Origin: Pseudomonadales bacterium
GTDB lineage: Bacteria > Pseudomonadota > Gammaproteobacteria > Pseudomonadales > Halieaceae
Assembly: GCA_024234815.1 (NCBI GenBank)
Contig: JACKNO010000004.1
Span: 310,001-374,000 of the forward strand
Length of the DNA stretch: 64,000 nucleotides
Direction: 5' to 3'
Below are positions 1-9,265 of this stretch, piece by piece. The position numbers were made by a program, and so were the translations under genes. The notes under the pieces were generated by a model, which saw only the letters and a list, made by a program, of their open reading frames with translations, was not told where the DNA came from and searched no databases. Each line of letters opens with the position of its first letter. Position 1 is the first letter of the stretch.

Positions 1-52
1 CCGCGACCTGTGCTGAAAAAATCGGCACAAACACGCAGGTAACCGGTCGCGG
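1..52. repeat. Inverted repeat at left edge
   Basis: CCGCGACC at 1-8 is repeated as its exact reverse complement GGTCGCGG at 45-52, with a 36-base interior. It lies just beyond the 3' end of the leftward PQQ dehydrogenase gene, so it could be part of a transcription end. There is no T-run, and the window edge hides the rest. Confidence 0.35.
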
Positions 53-64
53 ACAAGCTCCCGC

Positions 65-2167
65 TTACTGACTCTGCTGTACAAAAACCCGGTTGGCTTC
101 CGACAATACGTACTGGCGAATCAGTTCGGCCTGTTCTTCGGACAGGTATTGCGCGAAGCTGACCATACCCGCATTTGCCCGCACACCGCCGCGAACTATA
201 TCCTGCCAGGTTTCGTGAACCGCTGGCTGCGACCAGCGCAAATCGGGGACCAGCCCGGATGAACGCAGGCCGTCGCCATGACAGAACGAGCAGTGGCGCT
301 GGAATAACACCATGCCTTCCTGCACCTGCTCCGCACTCGCGGTAACCGGTGTGGGTTTGGGCATAACTTTGTCTGCTTCTTCTTGCAGCGGCGGCAGCGT
401 ATGACTACCACCGAGTTTGTAAACCAGAACCCGGGATCTGTTTTTCGCTTCCCAGGCGTGGGAAATAGCCCCGGCTTCCGCGCCAATGCCACCACCGAAG
501 CCCACCGCTGTGGCTATGTACTGCTCGCCATCGATCGCGTAGGTAATGGGTGAGCCCATGGCCATCGACTGGGTCGGAGCGGACCATAGCCGGGCGCCAT
601 CGGTGGCATCGTAGGCTACCAGTTCCTCGAACACGCCTTCAAAAACCAGGCCACCCGCGGTACTGAGAGTGCCGCTGTTGGCGGGACGACCGGGCACTAA
701 TGACCACTCCTCCTTCTGCGTGACCGGGTTCCAGGCCACCAGTTTTCCCGTGAACTGACTGGCGAGTTCCTCGTCAATATCGGGAATGTTTGGCGGAACA
801 AGCGCGGTGCGATCGAAACCGGTATTGTAGGTTCCCTGTTTGGGCAGGCGGTCGATATCCCTGCTCGGCGCTTTAAAGTTACCGGGGAAGATCATGGTGG
901 GTATGTAGACCAGGCCGGTAGCGGGGTTGTACGACATGGGCGGCCAGTTATGCCCGCCGCCATTACTGGGAATGATTACGTTCACACCATCAAAGGTTCG
1001 GGCTGTGGCGGTTTCCACGGGTCGCCCCGTGGTCATATCAATGTGCGAGGCCCAGTTCGCCACGGTAAATTTTTCGGCCGACAGCAGTTCACCTGTGGCG
1101 CGGTCAAGAATATAGAAAAAGCCGTTCTTGGGCGCCTGCATCAACACCTTGCGCTTTTTACCGTCGATGTCGAGGTCGGCCAGCATAATGTGTTGGGTGG
1201 CAGTGTAGTCCCATGTCTCGCCCGGCGTGGTCTGGTAGTGCCACACATACTCGCCGGTGTCCGGTCGCAGGGCGACGATGGAAGACAGGAAAAGATTATC
1301 GCCACCACCGGGGCTGCGCAGGGACTGGTTCCATGGCGAACCATTGCCCACACCGACGTAAAATAAATCAAGTTCAGGGTCGTAGGCCATGGAGTCCCAC
1401 GCAGTGCCGCCGCCCCCCCACTTCCACCACTGACCATTCCAGGTTTTGGCCGCCATCTCCATTGCCTTGTTTTCAAATCCCTCGGCCGGATTGCCGGGCA
1501 CTGTGTAAAAACGCCACACCAACTCGCCACTATCAATGTCGTAGGCGCTGACATAACCCCTGACCCCCAACTCGGCACCGCCGTTACCGATAATAACGTT
1601 ATTCTTCGCGATGCGAGGTGCGCCGGTGATGGTGTAGGGTTGCGCCTGGTCCACCGTCAGCGTTTCCCAAACCGGCTTGCCGCTGGCTGCGTCCAGCGCT
1701 ACCAGGCGGCCGTCATAGGTGCCGACAAATATCTTGCCGTCGGCGTACGCAACACCCCTGTTAACGGCGTCACAACACCCCTTGGCAAGGGTGGATCGGG
1801 GTACCTGAGGATCGTAAAACCATTTCAGGGCGCCGGTTTTGGCATCCAGCGCGTAAACCATGGACCAGCTGCCCGACACATACAGAACCCCGCCAACCAT
1901 AAGCGGGGTCGCCTCGATCCCGCGGCGAGTGTACATTTCAAAGGACCAGGCGAGTCCCAGCTTGTCGACGTTGTCGCGATTTATTTGGTCGAGAAGTGAA
2001 AAACGCTGCTCATCATCACCCAGGCCGTGCTTTACCCATTCAGTGTCGGGCACAGCACCAACTGCATGTTGCGACTGGGCATTGGCCGTCACTTCGGTCG
2101 GTTGGGTCGGCTCTTGCTTGCTGCAACCAGACAGCGCAATAAGTAGCAGTACAGTTAGCAGGCGCAT
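65..2167 (-). CDS. PQQ-dependent quinohaemoprotein alcohol dehydrogenase, lipoprotein
   Basis: A 700-residue quinoprotein dehydrogenase: periplasmic oxidation of an alcohol with PQQ, passing electrons to a fused cytochrome c. The N-terminus is a lipoprotein signal (lipobox LSGC, Cys15). The eight-bladed propeller carries the adjacent-cysteine pair typical of the family (C131-C132) and the TPGETWDY segment holding the catalytic Asp. The C-terminal cytochrome c has CSFCH from residue 626 and a likely axial Met near 668. The start is supported by AAGG about 7 bases upstream. The substrate cannot be read from sequence. It is a paralogue of the gene at 58984-61170. Confidence 0.93.
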   Translation of the reverse strand: MRLLTVLLLIALSGCSKQEPTQPTEVTANAQSQHAVGAVPDTEWVKHGLGDDEQRFSLLDQINRDNVDKLGLAWSFEMYTRRGIEATPLMVGGVLYVSGSWSMVYALDAKTGALKWFYDPQVPRSTLAKGCCDAVNRGVAYADGKIFVGTYDGRLVALDAASGKPVWETLTVDQAQPYTITGAPRIAKNNVIIGNGGAELGVRGYVSAYDIDSGELVWRFYTVPGNPAEGFENKAMEMAAKTWNGQWWKWGGGGTAWDSMAYDPELDLFYVGVGNGSPWNQSLRSPGGGDNLFLSSIVALRPDTGEYVWHYQTTPGETWDYTATQHIMLADLDIDGKKRKVLMQAPKNGFFYILDRATGELLSAEKFTVANWASHIDMTTGRPVETATARTFDGVNVIIPSNGGGHNWPPMSYNPATGLVYIPTMIFPGNFKAPSRDIDRLPKQGTYNTGFDRTALVPPNIPDIDEELASQFTGKLVAWNPVTQKEEWSLVPGRPANSGTLSTAGGLVFEGVFEELVAYDATDGARLWSAPTQSMAMGSPITYAIDGEQYIATAVGFGGGIGAEAGAISHAWEAKNRSRVLVYKLGGSHTLPPLQEEADKVMPKPTPVTASAEQVQEGMVLFQRHCSFCHGDGLRSSGLVPDLRWSQPAVHETWQDIVRGGVRANAGMVSFAQYLSEEQAELIRQYVLSEANRVFVQQSQ

Positions 2168-2552
2168 CGCTTTACCTTAATTATGGTTGTAAGCCTTGAT
2201 TGTGGCCAATCGCGCCCATTAAAGCCAGCACGCAAGAAAGACTGAGCCCGTATCGGGACAGCTGGGACTCGCACTTCTCCGGTCTAGTACACAGTGCGCC
2301 GGGCGGTTTGATAGATCAATGGCGTACTTCCTATAGATCCAGTGATTTCTCCCATGCATCTGGGACTGACCGCCGGCGATAGCGTTAGCAGCCGATTGCA
2401 GTCCCCGATCCTGAGCGACCTCGGTGCTCGGGTTCGCGACTTTGCCGTTATCTATTGGCTCAACTATCCTGACTGGTATCTGGATCCAGCAGTCGGGAAA
2501 ACCTGATTCGAGTTATTGCGGCTCTCGGGTCACTTACCAAACTTTTGTGCCT
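2168..2552. other. Intergenic region, 385 bases
   Basis: This lies between the divergent PQQ dehydrogenase and methyltransferase genes, so it should hold promoters for both. I see no convincing sigma-70 pair, operator or RNA. The methyltransferase frame stays open back to 2424, but that extension shows no family-like sequence. Confidence 0.5.
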
Positions 2553-3302
2553 ATGAAATCGTACAAGAAGCTCAGCACGGAATTTTATGATCTCGACAAG
2601 CCGCAGGCTCCGAAGGAGACGCTGGCGTTTCTATTGGAACATCTGGTGTCCATCCAGGGTCCGATACTCGAACCTATGTCCGGTTCCGGCCGTATCCTGA
2701 TTCCCTTGCTTCGAGCGGGGATCAATGTCGAGGGCTTTGATGCGTCTTCCGATATGCTGCAGGCTTGTCGTCTTCGTTGTGCCCGGGATGGTATTACTCC
2801 GGTTCTGTATGAAGGGTATCTGGAAAGCATCCGTCTCTCCAAAAGCTATGCAGTGATCTTCATTCCTTCAGGATCATTTGGTCTGATCACTGATCCCAAT
2901 TCAGTGAAGGGGAGTCTTGAACAGTTGTTTGAGTGGCTAACACCCTCGGGGAAACTGATTGTCGAGATCGAAACCACTGTCGGACAAACAGCAGGATTGA
3001 AGGAGTGGGCCAGTCGATCAGTCGTGCGCCCAGACGGTGCTCATATCGTATATCGTGAGCGAGGGAACTATTTTCCCGAAGAAAAAATCAATCATATTCT
3101 TGGAGAGTATCAGCTTATTAAAGACGGTCAGCTTCTTGATAAGGAGCTTGAGCAACTCTCCATACGGTATTACGAATTGATGGAGTTTTCGGGCTTGCTA
3201 AGCAATGCGGGGTTTGCAGTGGTCGATTGCCGCGCCCCGCATGGGAACTCCAAGGCAACGCCAGCGGATAACGGAGCGATATTTGTCTGCCGGAAGTCGT
3301 AA
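2553..3302 (+). CDS. SAM-dependent methyltransferase, class I
   Basis: About 249 residues from the ATG at 2553. The SAM-binding motif I region reads LEPMSGSGR followed by an acidic strand end (VEGFDASSDML), the class I Rossmann methyltransferase pattern. The open frame runs 43 codons further upstream (to 2424), but that part does not look like the family and the start at 2553 fits better; no clear ribosome site decides it. The substrate is unknown. The gene is AT-richer than the flanking core genes and has no operon partner, suggesting an acquired gene. Confidence 0.8.
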   Translation: MKSYKKLSTEFYDLDKPQAPKETLAFLLEHLVSIQGPILEPMSGSGRILIPLLRAGINVEGFDASSDMLQACRLRCARDGITPVLYEGYLESIRLSKSYAVIFIPSGSFGLITDPNSVKGSLEQLFEWLTPSGKLIVEIETTVGQTAGLKEWASRSVVRPDGAHIVYRERGNYFPEEKINHILGEYQLIKDGQLLDKELEQLSIRYYELMEFSGLLSNAGFAVVDCRAPHGNSKATPADNGAIFVCRKS

Positions 3303-3647
3303 GAAACGGCCTGCGAAGAATCGCCCCTTTTTACCCGCCCGGTCCGATACGTGCGCAGGCGGCATCTTCAACATCAGATCGAAAAATTGTAATTTTTATG
3401 TTTGATAGCTCAAAATGTTCTGAGCGAAGCCATATCCGATTTATTTAAGCGGGACTAATCTCAGCAGCAGGTCGGTATAAAAGACGGACCGCCCTAAAGT
3501 GCGGGTTGTGGCTCGAAAAGGAAAGCGATCGTGAAATGGCTACTTTCTCATTTCATCCAGCAGGTGGCAGCAGTCGCGCTGTCTCGTCCCCATCCAGTCT
3601 CAGGCCTTGACTCATAACCAGAACGCTCCGACGGGGTTTCGCAATAC
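3303..3647. other. Intergenic region, 345 bases
   Basis: No gene, RNA or clear terminator seen. The sequence is moderately AT-rich and separates the methyltransferase from a small lipoprotein gene on the same strand. Confidence 0.45.
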
Positions 3648-3989
3648 ATGTTTCGCTGGCTGGGTTTGGTTTTGATTGCCGTGTTCGCAGGATGCGCTTC
3701 GCAGGAGTATAGGGAACTTCCTCGAAATGATAGTGACATGCCACCATACACCTTCGCTCTAGGGGAGGTGGTCAGCGTAACCATGAAGAATGAGCAGGTC
3801 CACGAGTTCGAGATTACGGGTATTTCCAAAAATTCTGTTCGCGGAAATGATATAGAAGTCAGTTACACGGATATTCAATCTGTCCGGGTCAGGGAGTCTG
3901 GCGGAGCTGAAAAAGGCAGCAATTTTCTAAATTACATTATGGCCATCGAGGTTTTACTGGTGGTCGCGTTCACAGCACTTCTTGCCTGA
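3648..3989 (+). CDS. Small putative lipoprotein with C-terminal membrane segment
   Basis: 113 residues. The N-terminus is a signal peptide ending in the lipobox FAGC (Cys16). A central polar domain follows, then a hydrophobic C-terminal segment (roughly residues 95-113). I recognise no family. The central pattern (LGEVVSVTMKNEQVHEFEITGI) resembles a small beta-rich domain, but that is only an impression. Confidence 0.6.
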   Translation: MFRWLGLVLIAVFAGCASQEYRELPRNDSDMPPYTFALGEVVSVTMKNEQVHEFEITGISKNSVRGNDIEVSYTDIQSVRVRESGGAEKGSNFLNYIMAIEVLLVVAFTALLA

Positions 3990-4154
3990 CAGACTGGTTT
4001 TGCGCGTATACCTGGACCGGGGACGCGATGCGCTCAAACAAAACTGTCGGCTATTGGCGCGCTGTGCTCATTGCTCTTTCCTACTTTCTGCCTGGTTCGC
4101 TGGCGAAGCTACTCCCACTTTCACCTTCAAGCGGAAGCTGTCTGATTGGCGATT

Positions 4155-4613
4155 TCAGTTCCCTGCCAACGTAGCCACTCGTGAAGGTTTTTCCACGTCA
4201 GTCGCACATCGAAACCGTATCTCGTAGGAGAAGCGATCGACTTTGACTGGAATGAACAATCGTCGTTCCTGCCAGTCCTTTGTGTATACAATCTTGAGAA
4301 ACTTGTCGCGCTTTGAGCAGGAGTCCATTGCAGTCAAGCGCGCGACCCGCTCAGCTTCATCTGCACTGTTAGCCGTGACCCACACGAAGAAGAGCTCGCG
4401 ATCAAACCAGAACCCGGTCTCGTAATTTCCTCGAACTTCAGTGTCGCTTGATGTGTCCGTATCGTTCTGGGTAGCAGCTGCTGCGCCCGTGACTGGGCCC
4501 GCAGTCCTTGCTTCTACGGACGTGGGCTCCGTCGACACGCAGGCATTCAGCGACAGCAGATACATCAGTGCCAGAATCGACATGCTCGGAACGGATAATC
4601 CTTCGGTCTGCAT
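4155..4613 (-). CDS. Hypothetical lipoprotein
   Basis: 152 residues with a hydrophobic N-terminus ending in a lipobox-like LNAC, so probably exported and lipidated. The signal lacks basic residues before the hydrophobic stretch, so the exact start is uncertain (an internal Met at residue 11 is an alternative). A low-complexity Thr/Ala/Asp linker precedes a domain with no family I recognise. It converges with the gene ending at 3989. Confidence 0.55.
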   Translation of the reverse strand: MQTEGLSVPSMSILALMYLLSLNACVSTEPTSVEARTAGPVTGAAAATQNDTDTSSDTEVRGNYETGFWFDRELFFVWVTANSADEAERVARLTAMDSCSKRDKFLKIVYTKDWQERRLFIPVKVDRFSYEIRFRCATDVEKPSRVATLAGN

Positions 4614-4894
4614 TACCCTATCTCACTTACCACTCGTCTGGCAGCAGTCTATCCCAGAGTTCTGCCAGTAGGCGATTGCTGCCCGCGCAGCTTTCTTACC
4701 TTTCCCCGGAGTTGTTCTGCGGTTGCGACCACAGCACAAAGCTGCGATTCCGGATAGACCAACCGGCGGAAGGCCACCTGTTCGCGCGCAGTAGCCGTTA
4801 GTACCAAAGTGGAACAGCAGCCGTTTTGTATGGACCCCTATCCTAATCCTCAGAGTTTTACTCTATTCTTGCGCATTCCAAGCCAAGGGGTTAG

Positions 4895-5386
4895 ATGATG
4901 AAAATTTTCCAACAAGAGGTCCTTGCTCAGCTTCTCGGAATGCTTGGTGTTACCGCGTCCCTGCTATTTGTTGGTTTTGAGATAAAGCAATCCAGGGACA
5001 TAGCAACGGCGGAGTTGTATCTGGCACAGGCAGAGCTGGAAATGGAGGCCGGTAGCTTATTGTACTCGCCGGAAATGTTACGGCCTGTGGTAGACAAGAT
5101 GTATTCTGGCGAGAAACTTTTACCGGGTGAACAGAGACTATTAATCGAATATACAGAGACCTGGATGGGGATGGCAGATACCACGCACTTTCAGTACCAG
5201 CTGGGCCTGGTTCCAGATGAGGTGTGGGCGGCCAAAAGAGAGCAAATCCGTGCTCTCTTGGAAGTTCCCTGTTACTCCGAATACTTCGGGGGATGGGGTG
5301 GCAGGGTTAGAGCCAGTTTCGTAGCAGACATTGCTGACCTCATAGCAGCCGCGCCGAAACAGGAAGAATGTGAGGTGGGCGACTGA
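4895..5386 (+). CDS. Hypothetical protein with N-terminal membrane helix
   Basis: 163 residues; an AAGGGG ribosome site lies just upstream of the ATG pair at 4895. One hydrophobic helix (roughly residues 12-30) ends in FEIKQSRD, then a soluble helical region. The layout closely matches the cassette protein at 35689-36168 (helix ending in IQIRQN), so both probably belong to one family of small membrane-anchored proteins. No function is known to me. Confidence 0.65.
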   Translation: MMKIFQQEVLAQLLGMLGVTASLLFVGFEIKQSRDIATAELYLAQAELEMEAGSLLYSPEMLRPVVDKMYSGEKLLPGEQRLLIEYTETWMGMADTTHFQYQLGLVPDEVWAAKREQIRALLEVPCYSEYFGGWGGRVRASFVADIADLIAAAPKQEECEVGD

Positions 5387-5394
5387 TTAGTACA

Positions 5395-6654
5395 TCAAGC
5401 GCACATGCCAGCCGTATACCCGGAGGACCAGGCCCATTGAAAGTTGAAGCCGCCGAGGTGGCCGGTCACGTCCATGACTTCCCCCACAAAAAATAGCCCC
5501 GGGTGCTGCTTCGCCTCCATGGTCTTCGAGCTGATACTGTCGGTGTCAACGCCGCCCAGGGTGACCTCAGCGGTGCGGTAGCCCTCGGTTGCCGATGGCT
5601 TGAGCTGCCATTTATTCAGCTGCCCGCCAATATCTGCAAGCCTGCTGTCACTGAAGTCGCCAAGGGGCGTGTCCACCCGGTCCGGCCACCACAGCGCCTG
5701 CAACTCGGCAACCAGCGACCGCGGCAGGTGTTTGTGCAGCAGGTTTGCCAGCCGGGTTTTGCCCTGTTGCATTTTGCTACTGACGAGCCATGTGGAGGCA
5801 TCCACACCTGGCAGCAGGTCGAGGCTGAGGGTGTCACCCGGATACCAGTAATTGGATATTTGCAGTATTGCCGGGCCACTGATGCCCCGGTGGGTGAACA
5901 GTATATTCTCAGTAAATGCGCTGTCGTTGCAGCTTGCTTCCGCTTCCAGGGAGATGCCCGCGAGTCGCTCACACATCGCGCGCGTGGCGTCGCTGAACAT
6001 GAATGGCACCAGTCCGGCCCGGCGTGGCTTGAGAGGCAGCCCGAATTGCCCGGCGATTTCATAGCCCTGGCCGCTCCCACCCAGCGTCGGTACAGACAAT
6101 GCCCCGGTGGCCACGACCAGGGATGAGCAGGTGACAGTGCGCGACTTGCTGTTCTCGTTGAAATTAACCTGGTAGGCATGCCGTATATCCGATGCCCCGG
6201 AACTGCTTTCCCTGAGTGAATCGATGCCTTCGAGTTCGCACCGGGTTTCGATTACCACGCCAGCCTCTGCACACTCGCGCAACAACATGGACAGGATGTC
6301 CTGTGCGGAATGTATACAGAACAACTGGCCGTGTTTGCGCTCTTCATATTCAATGCCGTGGCGCTCAACCATGGCGATGAAGTCCCATTGCGTATATCGA
6401 CTGAGCGCTGACTTGCAAAAATGCGGGTTTGCGCAAATGTAGTTGTCGGCCTCAACCTCGAGATTGGTGAAGTTGCAGCGACCGCCGCCCGACATGAGGA
6501 TTTTCTTGCCGACCTTGTTGGCTTTTTCGAGCACCAGCACGCTGCGACCCCTCTTGCCTGCGGTCAGCGCGCACATCAGTCCCGCGGCGCCGGCGCCCAG
6601 CACCACCACGTCGTAGCTTCGGCGCACAGCCTCGACGGGTTGCGGCCGCTTCAA
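5395..6654 (-). CDS. YhiN/HI0933-family flavoprotein oxidoreductase
   Basis: 419 residues. The N-terminal FAD-binding Rossmann motif reads VVLGAGAAGLMCAL, followed by the family signature GGGRCNFTN near residue 57; the C-terminus has the second FAD-contact region FFVGEVMDVTGHLGGFN. Length and motif order match the HI0933/YhiN group of predicted FAD proteins, whose physiological reaction is not established. The start overlaps the stop of the upstream ychJ-like gene by 4 bases, indicating translational coupling. Confidence 0.9.
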   Translation of the reverse strand: MKRPQPVEAVRRSYDVVVLGAGAAGLMCALTAGKRGRSVLVLEKANKVGKKILMSGGGRCNFTNLEVEADNYICANPHFCKSALSRYTQWDFIAMVERHGIEYEERKHGQLFCIHSAQDILSMLLRECAEAGVVIETRCELEGIDSLRESSSGASDIRHAYQVNFNENSKSRTVTCSSLVVATGALSVPTLGGSGQGYEIAGQFGLPLKPRRAGLVPFMFSDATRAMCERLAGISLEAEASCNDSAFTENILFTHRGISGPAILQISNYWYPGDTLSLDLLPGVDASTWLVSSKMQQGKTRLANLLHKHLPRSLVAELQALWWPDRVDTPLGDFSDSRLADIGGQLNKWQLKPSATEGYRTAEVTLGGVDTDSISSKTMEAKQHPGLFFVGEVMDVTGHLGGFNFQWAWSSGYTAGMCA

Positions 6655-7055
6655 TCGCCGCTCGGCGCTGAGGTTACTTCACCGCCCACATAAAGCCAGC
6701 GCCCGCCGCTGCGCTGGAACACAGACTTTTCATGCATGATATGTTCCTCGCCATCGCCTTCCCGGTAGTAGGCCTTGAACTCGACGAAGCCCTGGTCACC
6801 ACGCTGTTGCTTGTCGACAATTTGCAGGCGGGTCCACTCGCGGTCCCGTTTGGACAGCGCTTCCGGCGTCAAGCCCCGTGCGGTAGCCGGAAACCAGGTC
6901 GCCAGCAGGTAGTCGCCATGACCACCGAGCGCGTAGGCCGTATAGCGCGAGCGCATCAATTGCCCCGGCGTTTTCGGGTGAGCGGCGCCGTTGATATAAG
7001 GTGCGCAGCAGTCTTCCAGTGATTTTTCACTGCCGCAGGGGCATGGTCCGGACAT
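6651..7055 (-). CDS. ychJ: YchJ-family SEC-C motif protein
   Basis: About 134 residues. The N-terminal zinc-binding SEC-C-like motif (CPCGSEKSLEDCC) is followed by the YchJ core (LMRSRYTAYALG, then a C-terminal domain). The family (UPF0225) has no firm function. The start at 7055 follows GGGAG on the coding strand; a Met six codons upstream (7073) is an alternative. It is coupled to the following flavoprotein by an ATGA overlap. Confidence 0.88.
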   Translation of the reverse strand: MSGPCPCGSEKSLEDCCAPYINGAAHPKTPGQLMRSRYTAYALGGHGDYLLATWFPATARGLTPEALSKRDREWTRLQIVDKQQRGDQGFVEFKAYYREGDGEEHIMHEKSVFQRSGGRWLYVGGEVTSAPSGD

Positions 7056-7191
7056 TCGACAGGTTTCTCCCATGTGTTTCCAGCGGCATGGCCGTGCCTG
7101 GAAAGTTGTAATAAAAAAATTAATTCACCGGCGATCGCGAGCCTTCTGTAAACTTGCACGCTCCCGCTAAAAGTTTTCGAGCACCGTTAAT

Positions 7192-7851
7192 ATGTCACTA
7201 CTACCCTGTATCGATATCGAACCCCAATCCGCAGCTACAGCCACCGTGATCTGGCTGCACGGCCTTGGTGCCGACGGTAACGATTTCGTGCCTATCGTTC
7301 CCGAGTTGCGTTTGCCGTCCTCGATGGCGGTGCGTTTTCTGTTTCCCAATGCCCCCTCGATTCCCGTCACCATAAACGGTGGCTTCGTCATGCCGGCATG
7401 GTATGACATTACCGAAATCAATATCGACCGCAAAATTGACTCGACACAGCTCATCGAGTCTGCGGAGAAGATCAGGCAGTTGATCGACCGGGAAACCGAG
7501 CGGGGCATCCCCAGCCACAGGATCGTACTCGCCGGGTTTTCGCAGGGCGGGGCCGTGGCATACCAGGCGGCGCTCACCCACATGCAGCCGCTGGCGGGAC
7601 TGCTGTGCATGTCCAGCTATTTTGCCACGCGTGAGAGCATTACACCCAATAGCGCCAACAAGCGGTTGCCGATTTTTATCTGTCACGGCAGCGAGGACCC
7701 GGTAGTGCCGGAGCGGATGGGCCGGGATGCCCGGCAGCAGTTGGCCAGCATGGGATATTCCGTGGAATATGAGAGTTACCCGATGGATCACGCGGTCTGT
7801 GCGCAGGAGATCGTGGACGTGTCTCGCTGGCTGCAGCGGGTACTCGGATGA
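7192..7851 (+). CDS. Carboxylesterase/phospholipase, alpha/beta hydrolase
   Basis: 219 residues, the full length of the bacterial carboxylesterase 2 / acyl-protein thioesterase-like group. The oxyanion region is LHGLGADGNDF, the nucleophile is Ser117 in GFSQGG, and likely Asp169 (GSEDPVVP) and His200 (MDHAVC) complete the triad. It has no signal peptide, so it is cytoplasmic, acting on short-chain esters or lysophospholipids by family knowledge. It is divergent from ychJ and converges on the halohydrin dehalogenase gene. Confidence 0.92.
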   Translation: MSLLPCIDIEPQSAATATVIWLHGLGADGNDFVPIVPELRLPSSMAVRFLFPNAPSIPVTINGGFVMPAWYDITEINIDRKIDSTQLIESAEKIRQLIDRETERGIPSHRIVLAGFSQGGAVAYQAALTHMQPLAGLLCMSSYFATRESITPNSANKRLPIFICHGSEDPVVPERMGRDARQQLASMGYSVEYESYPMDHAVCAQEIVDVSRWLQRVLG

Positions 7852-7864
7852 ACGCGACTGATTC

Positions 7865-8539
7865 CTAGGTAGCCCATCCGCCGGCAAAGGGAAACGCCTG
7901 CCCCGCAAAAAAGCCGCTCTCGTCGCCTGCCAGGAAGGCGACAAAGGCCGCGTCCTCTTCACCGGTACCCAATCGTCCCGCGGGTACCTGGGATTTCACC
8001 AGTGCCTCCCAGCGCGGGTGCGCCTGCATTTCCCTGCTGAAGTAGGTGGGGTTGTCCACCCAGTTCTGGGCTACCAGGTTCAGTTGAATGCCACGGGGGG
8101 CGAGTTCAACACCCACGGCGCGCACATACGAAACCTGCGCGCCTCGGGCAGCGGAATAGGCGCCCTGCCTGGGAATGGCGCGCAACGCCGAGGCGCTGCC
8201 CATGACGATGATTTTGCCCGCTCCGCGCTCCAGCATCTGCGGGCTAACTGCGCGAACCAGCGCATGCATGGGGTGAACCAGGCGGTCGAAGGCCTGGTGC
8301 CAGCGGGCATCGCTGATGTCCTGCACCGGCAGAGCCTCGGCGGGGTCAGCCAGATTCACGATCAGGATATCCACATGGCCCGCTTCATGAATCAATGCCT
8401 CGCAGGCGCCGTCCTGTGTGAGGTCCCGGTCGTCCGCTATCACCACTGCGTCCTCGCGCAGGAAGCGCGCCCCGATCGCGGGGCCCATGAACGCGCTGCT
8501 GTCGGTTATGACAGCTCTTTTGCCCTTGAGCATGCTCAT
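7865..8539 (-). CDS. Halohydrin (haloalcohol) dehalogenase, SDR fold
   Basis: 224 residues from the ATG at 8539. It is SDR-like but has lost the cofactor glycines: the first loop reads T12-x4-F17-x-G19, the halide-pocket pattern of halohydrin dehalogenases. The catalytic region is S115-x12-Y128-x3-R132, with Arg in place of the SDR lysine, as in HheC (S132/Y145/R149). The C-terminal part (GRLGT, VAFLAG, GQAFPFAGGW) also follows HheC closely. These enzymes convert vicinal haloalcohols to epoxides plus halide, and the reverse with azide, cyanide or nitrite. The subtype (A-G) cannot be assigned by eye. The frame stays open to 8806, but the upstream part looks non-coding. Confidence 0.88.
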   Translation of the reverse strand: MSMLKGKRAVITDSSAFMGPAIGARFLREDAVVIADDRDLTQDGACEALIHEAGHVDILIVNLADPAEALPVQDISDARWHQAFDRLVHPMHALVRAVSPQMLERGAGKIIVMGSASALRAIPRQGAYSAARGAQVSYVRAVGVELAPRGIQLNLVAQNWVDNPTYFSREMQAHPRWEALVKSQVPAGRLGTGEEDAAFVAFLAGDESGFFAGQAFPFAGGWAT

Positions 8540-8927
8540 GAGCTGCGTGTCCCGGGCGCGCTGAGAATGACCGACTGCCGGGAGGGCAGGGCGGGGATGT
8601 TCCGGGAAATAGTGACCGGTATGAGCTGGCAAGGGGGCGCGGGGCCATCGACCGTGTAAAACATAGCAACTTTGCCTCGTGTTGAGCGGGAGCAAACAGT
8701 ATATGTCAGGGGTCGGGGCCGCGCGATGCGGGCGCCGGAGCCCGTACAGAAATATCCGCCTGTCCCGACAATCGCGCCGGACAGCGGGTCGGTCAGGTAT
8801 GTCCAAAAATGGAACACAGATTAGTATTTATGGCCATTCCGTTTCGGATATGGGGAGCCTATTCTTGGACTGTCGGCAGGGTACTTACCCGCTGACAGAC
8901 GACAATCCCTCCAGACAGGTGACCATC
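8540..8927. other. Intergenic region, 388 bases
   Basis: This is the upstream region of the halohydrin dehalogenase gene. It is GC-rich up to about 8800, then AT-richer. I see no convincing promoter pair or operator. A rightward frame open from 8679 crosses it, but only its last 39 codons look translatable. Confidence 0.4.
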
Positions 8928-9047
8928 ATGGCAATTATTCTTTCGATCTACTCGGCAATTCTTGCCCTCGCTCTTTGGCAGGAAAAACAGAATGGGAATG
9001 GTGAGCAACAGGGCCAGGAGGAAACGGCCGCATGTCCCTGCGAATGA
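8928..9047 (+). CDS. Possible 39-residue membrane peptide
   Basis: A short frame from the ATG at 8928, preceded by an AGGTGA-like site. It encodes a hydrophobic helix (residues 2-16) and a Gln/Glu-rich tail ending in CPCE. No family is recognised. It could be a real small protein or chance. Confidence 0.3.
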   Translation: MAIILSIYSAILALALWQEKQNGNGEQQGQEETAACPCE

Positions 9048-9265
9048 CGGCAGCCCGCTCCATTTCGCTATCTGCTGACAGGGGGTAGCTGGCGAGTACC
9101 CGGGGCAGCCTTCCCGGCGGAGCTGGTCTGCGCCAACGCGGCTGGCCCATGCTGTTTGCTCTGCGCTATGCTGGCGGCTGACACTGCCGAGGCCAAGCGA
9201 TGCGCCAACTGCCGGATCGGACTACTCCGGGTTTTACCCTATTGCCCGCGCTGCTTCAGCGGCAG

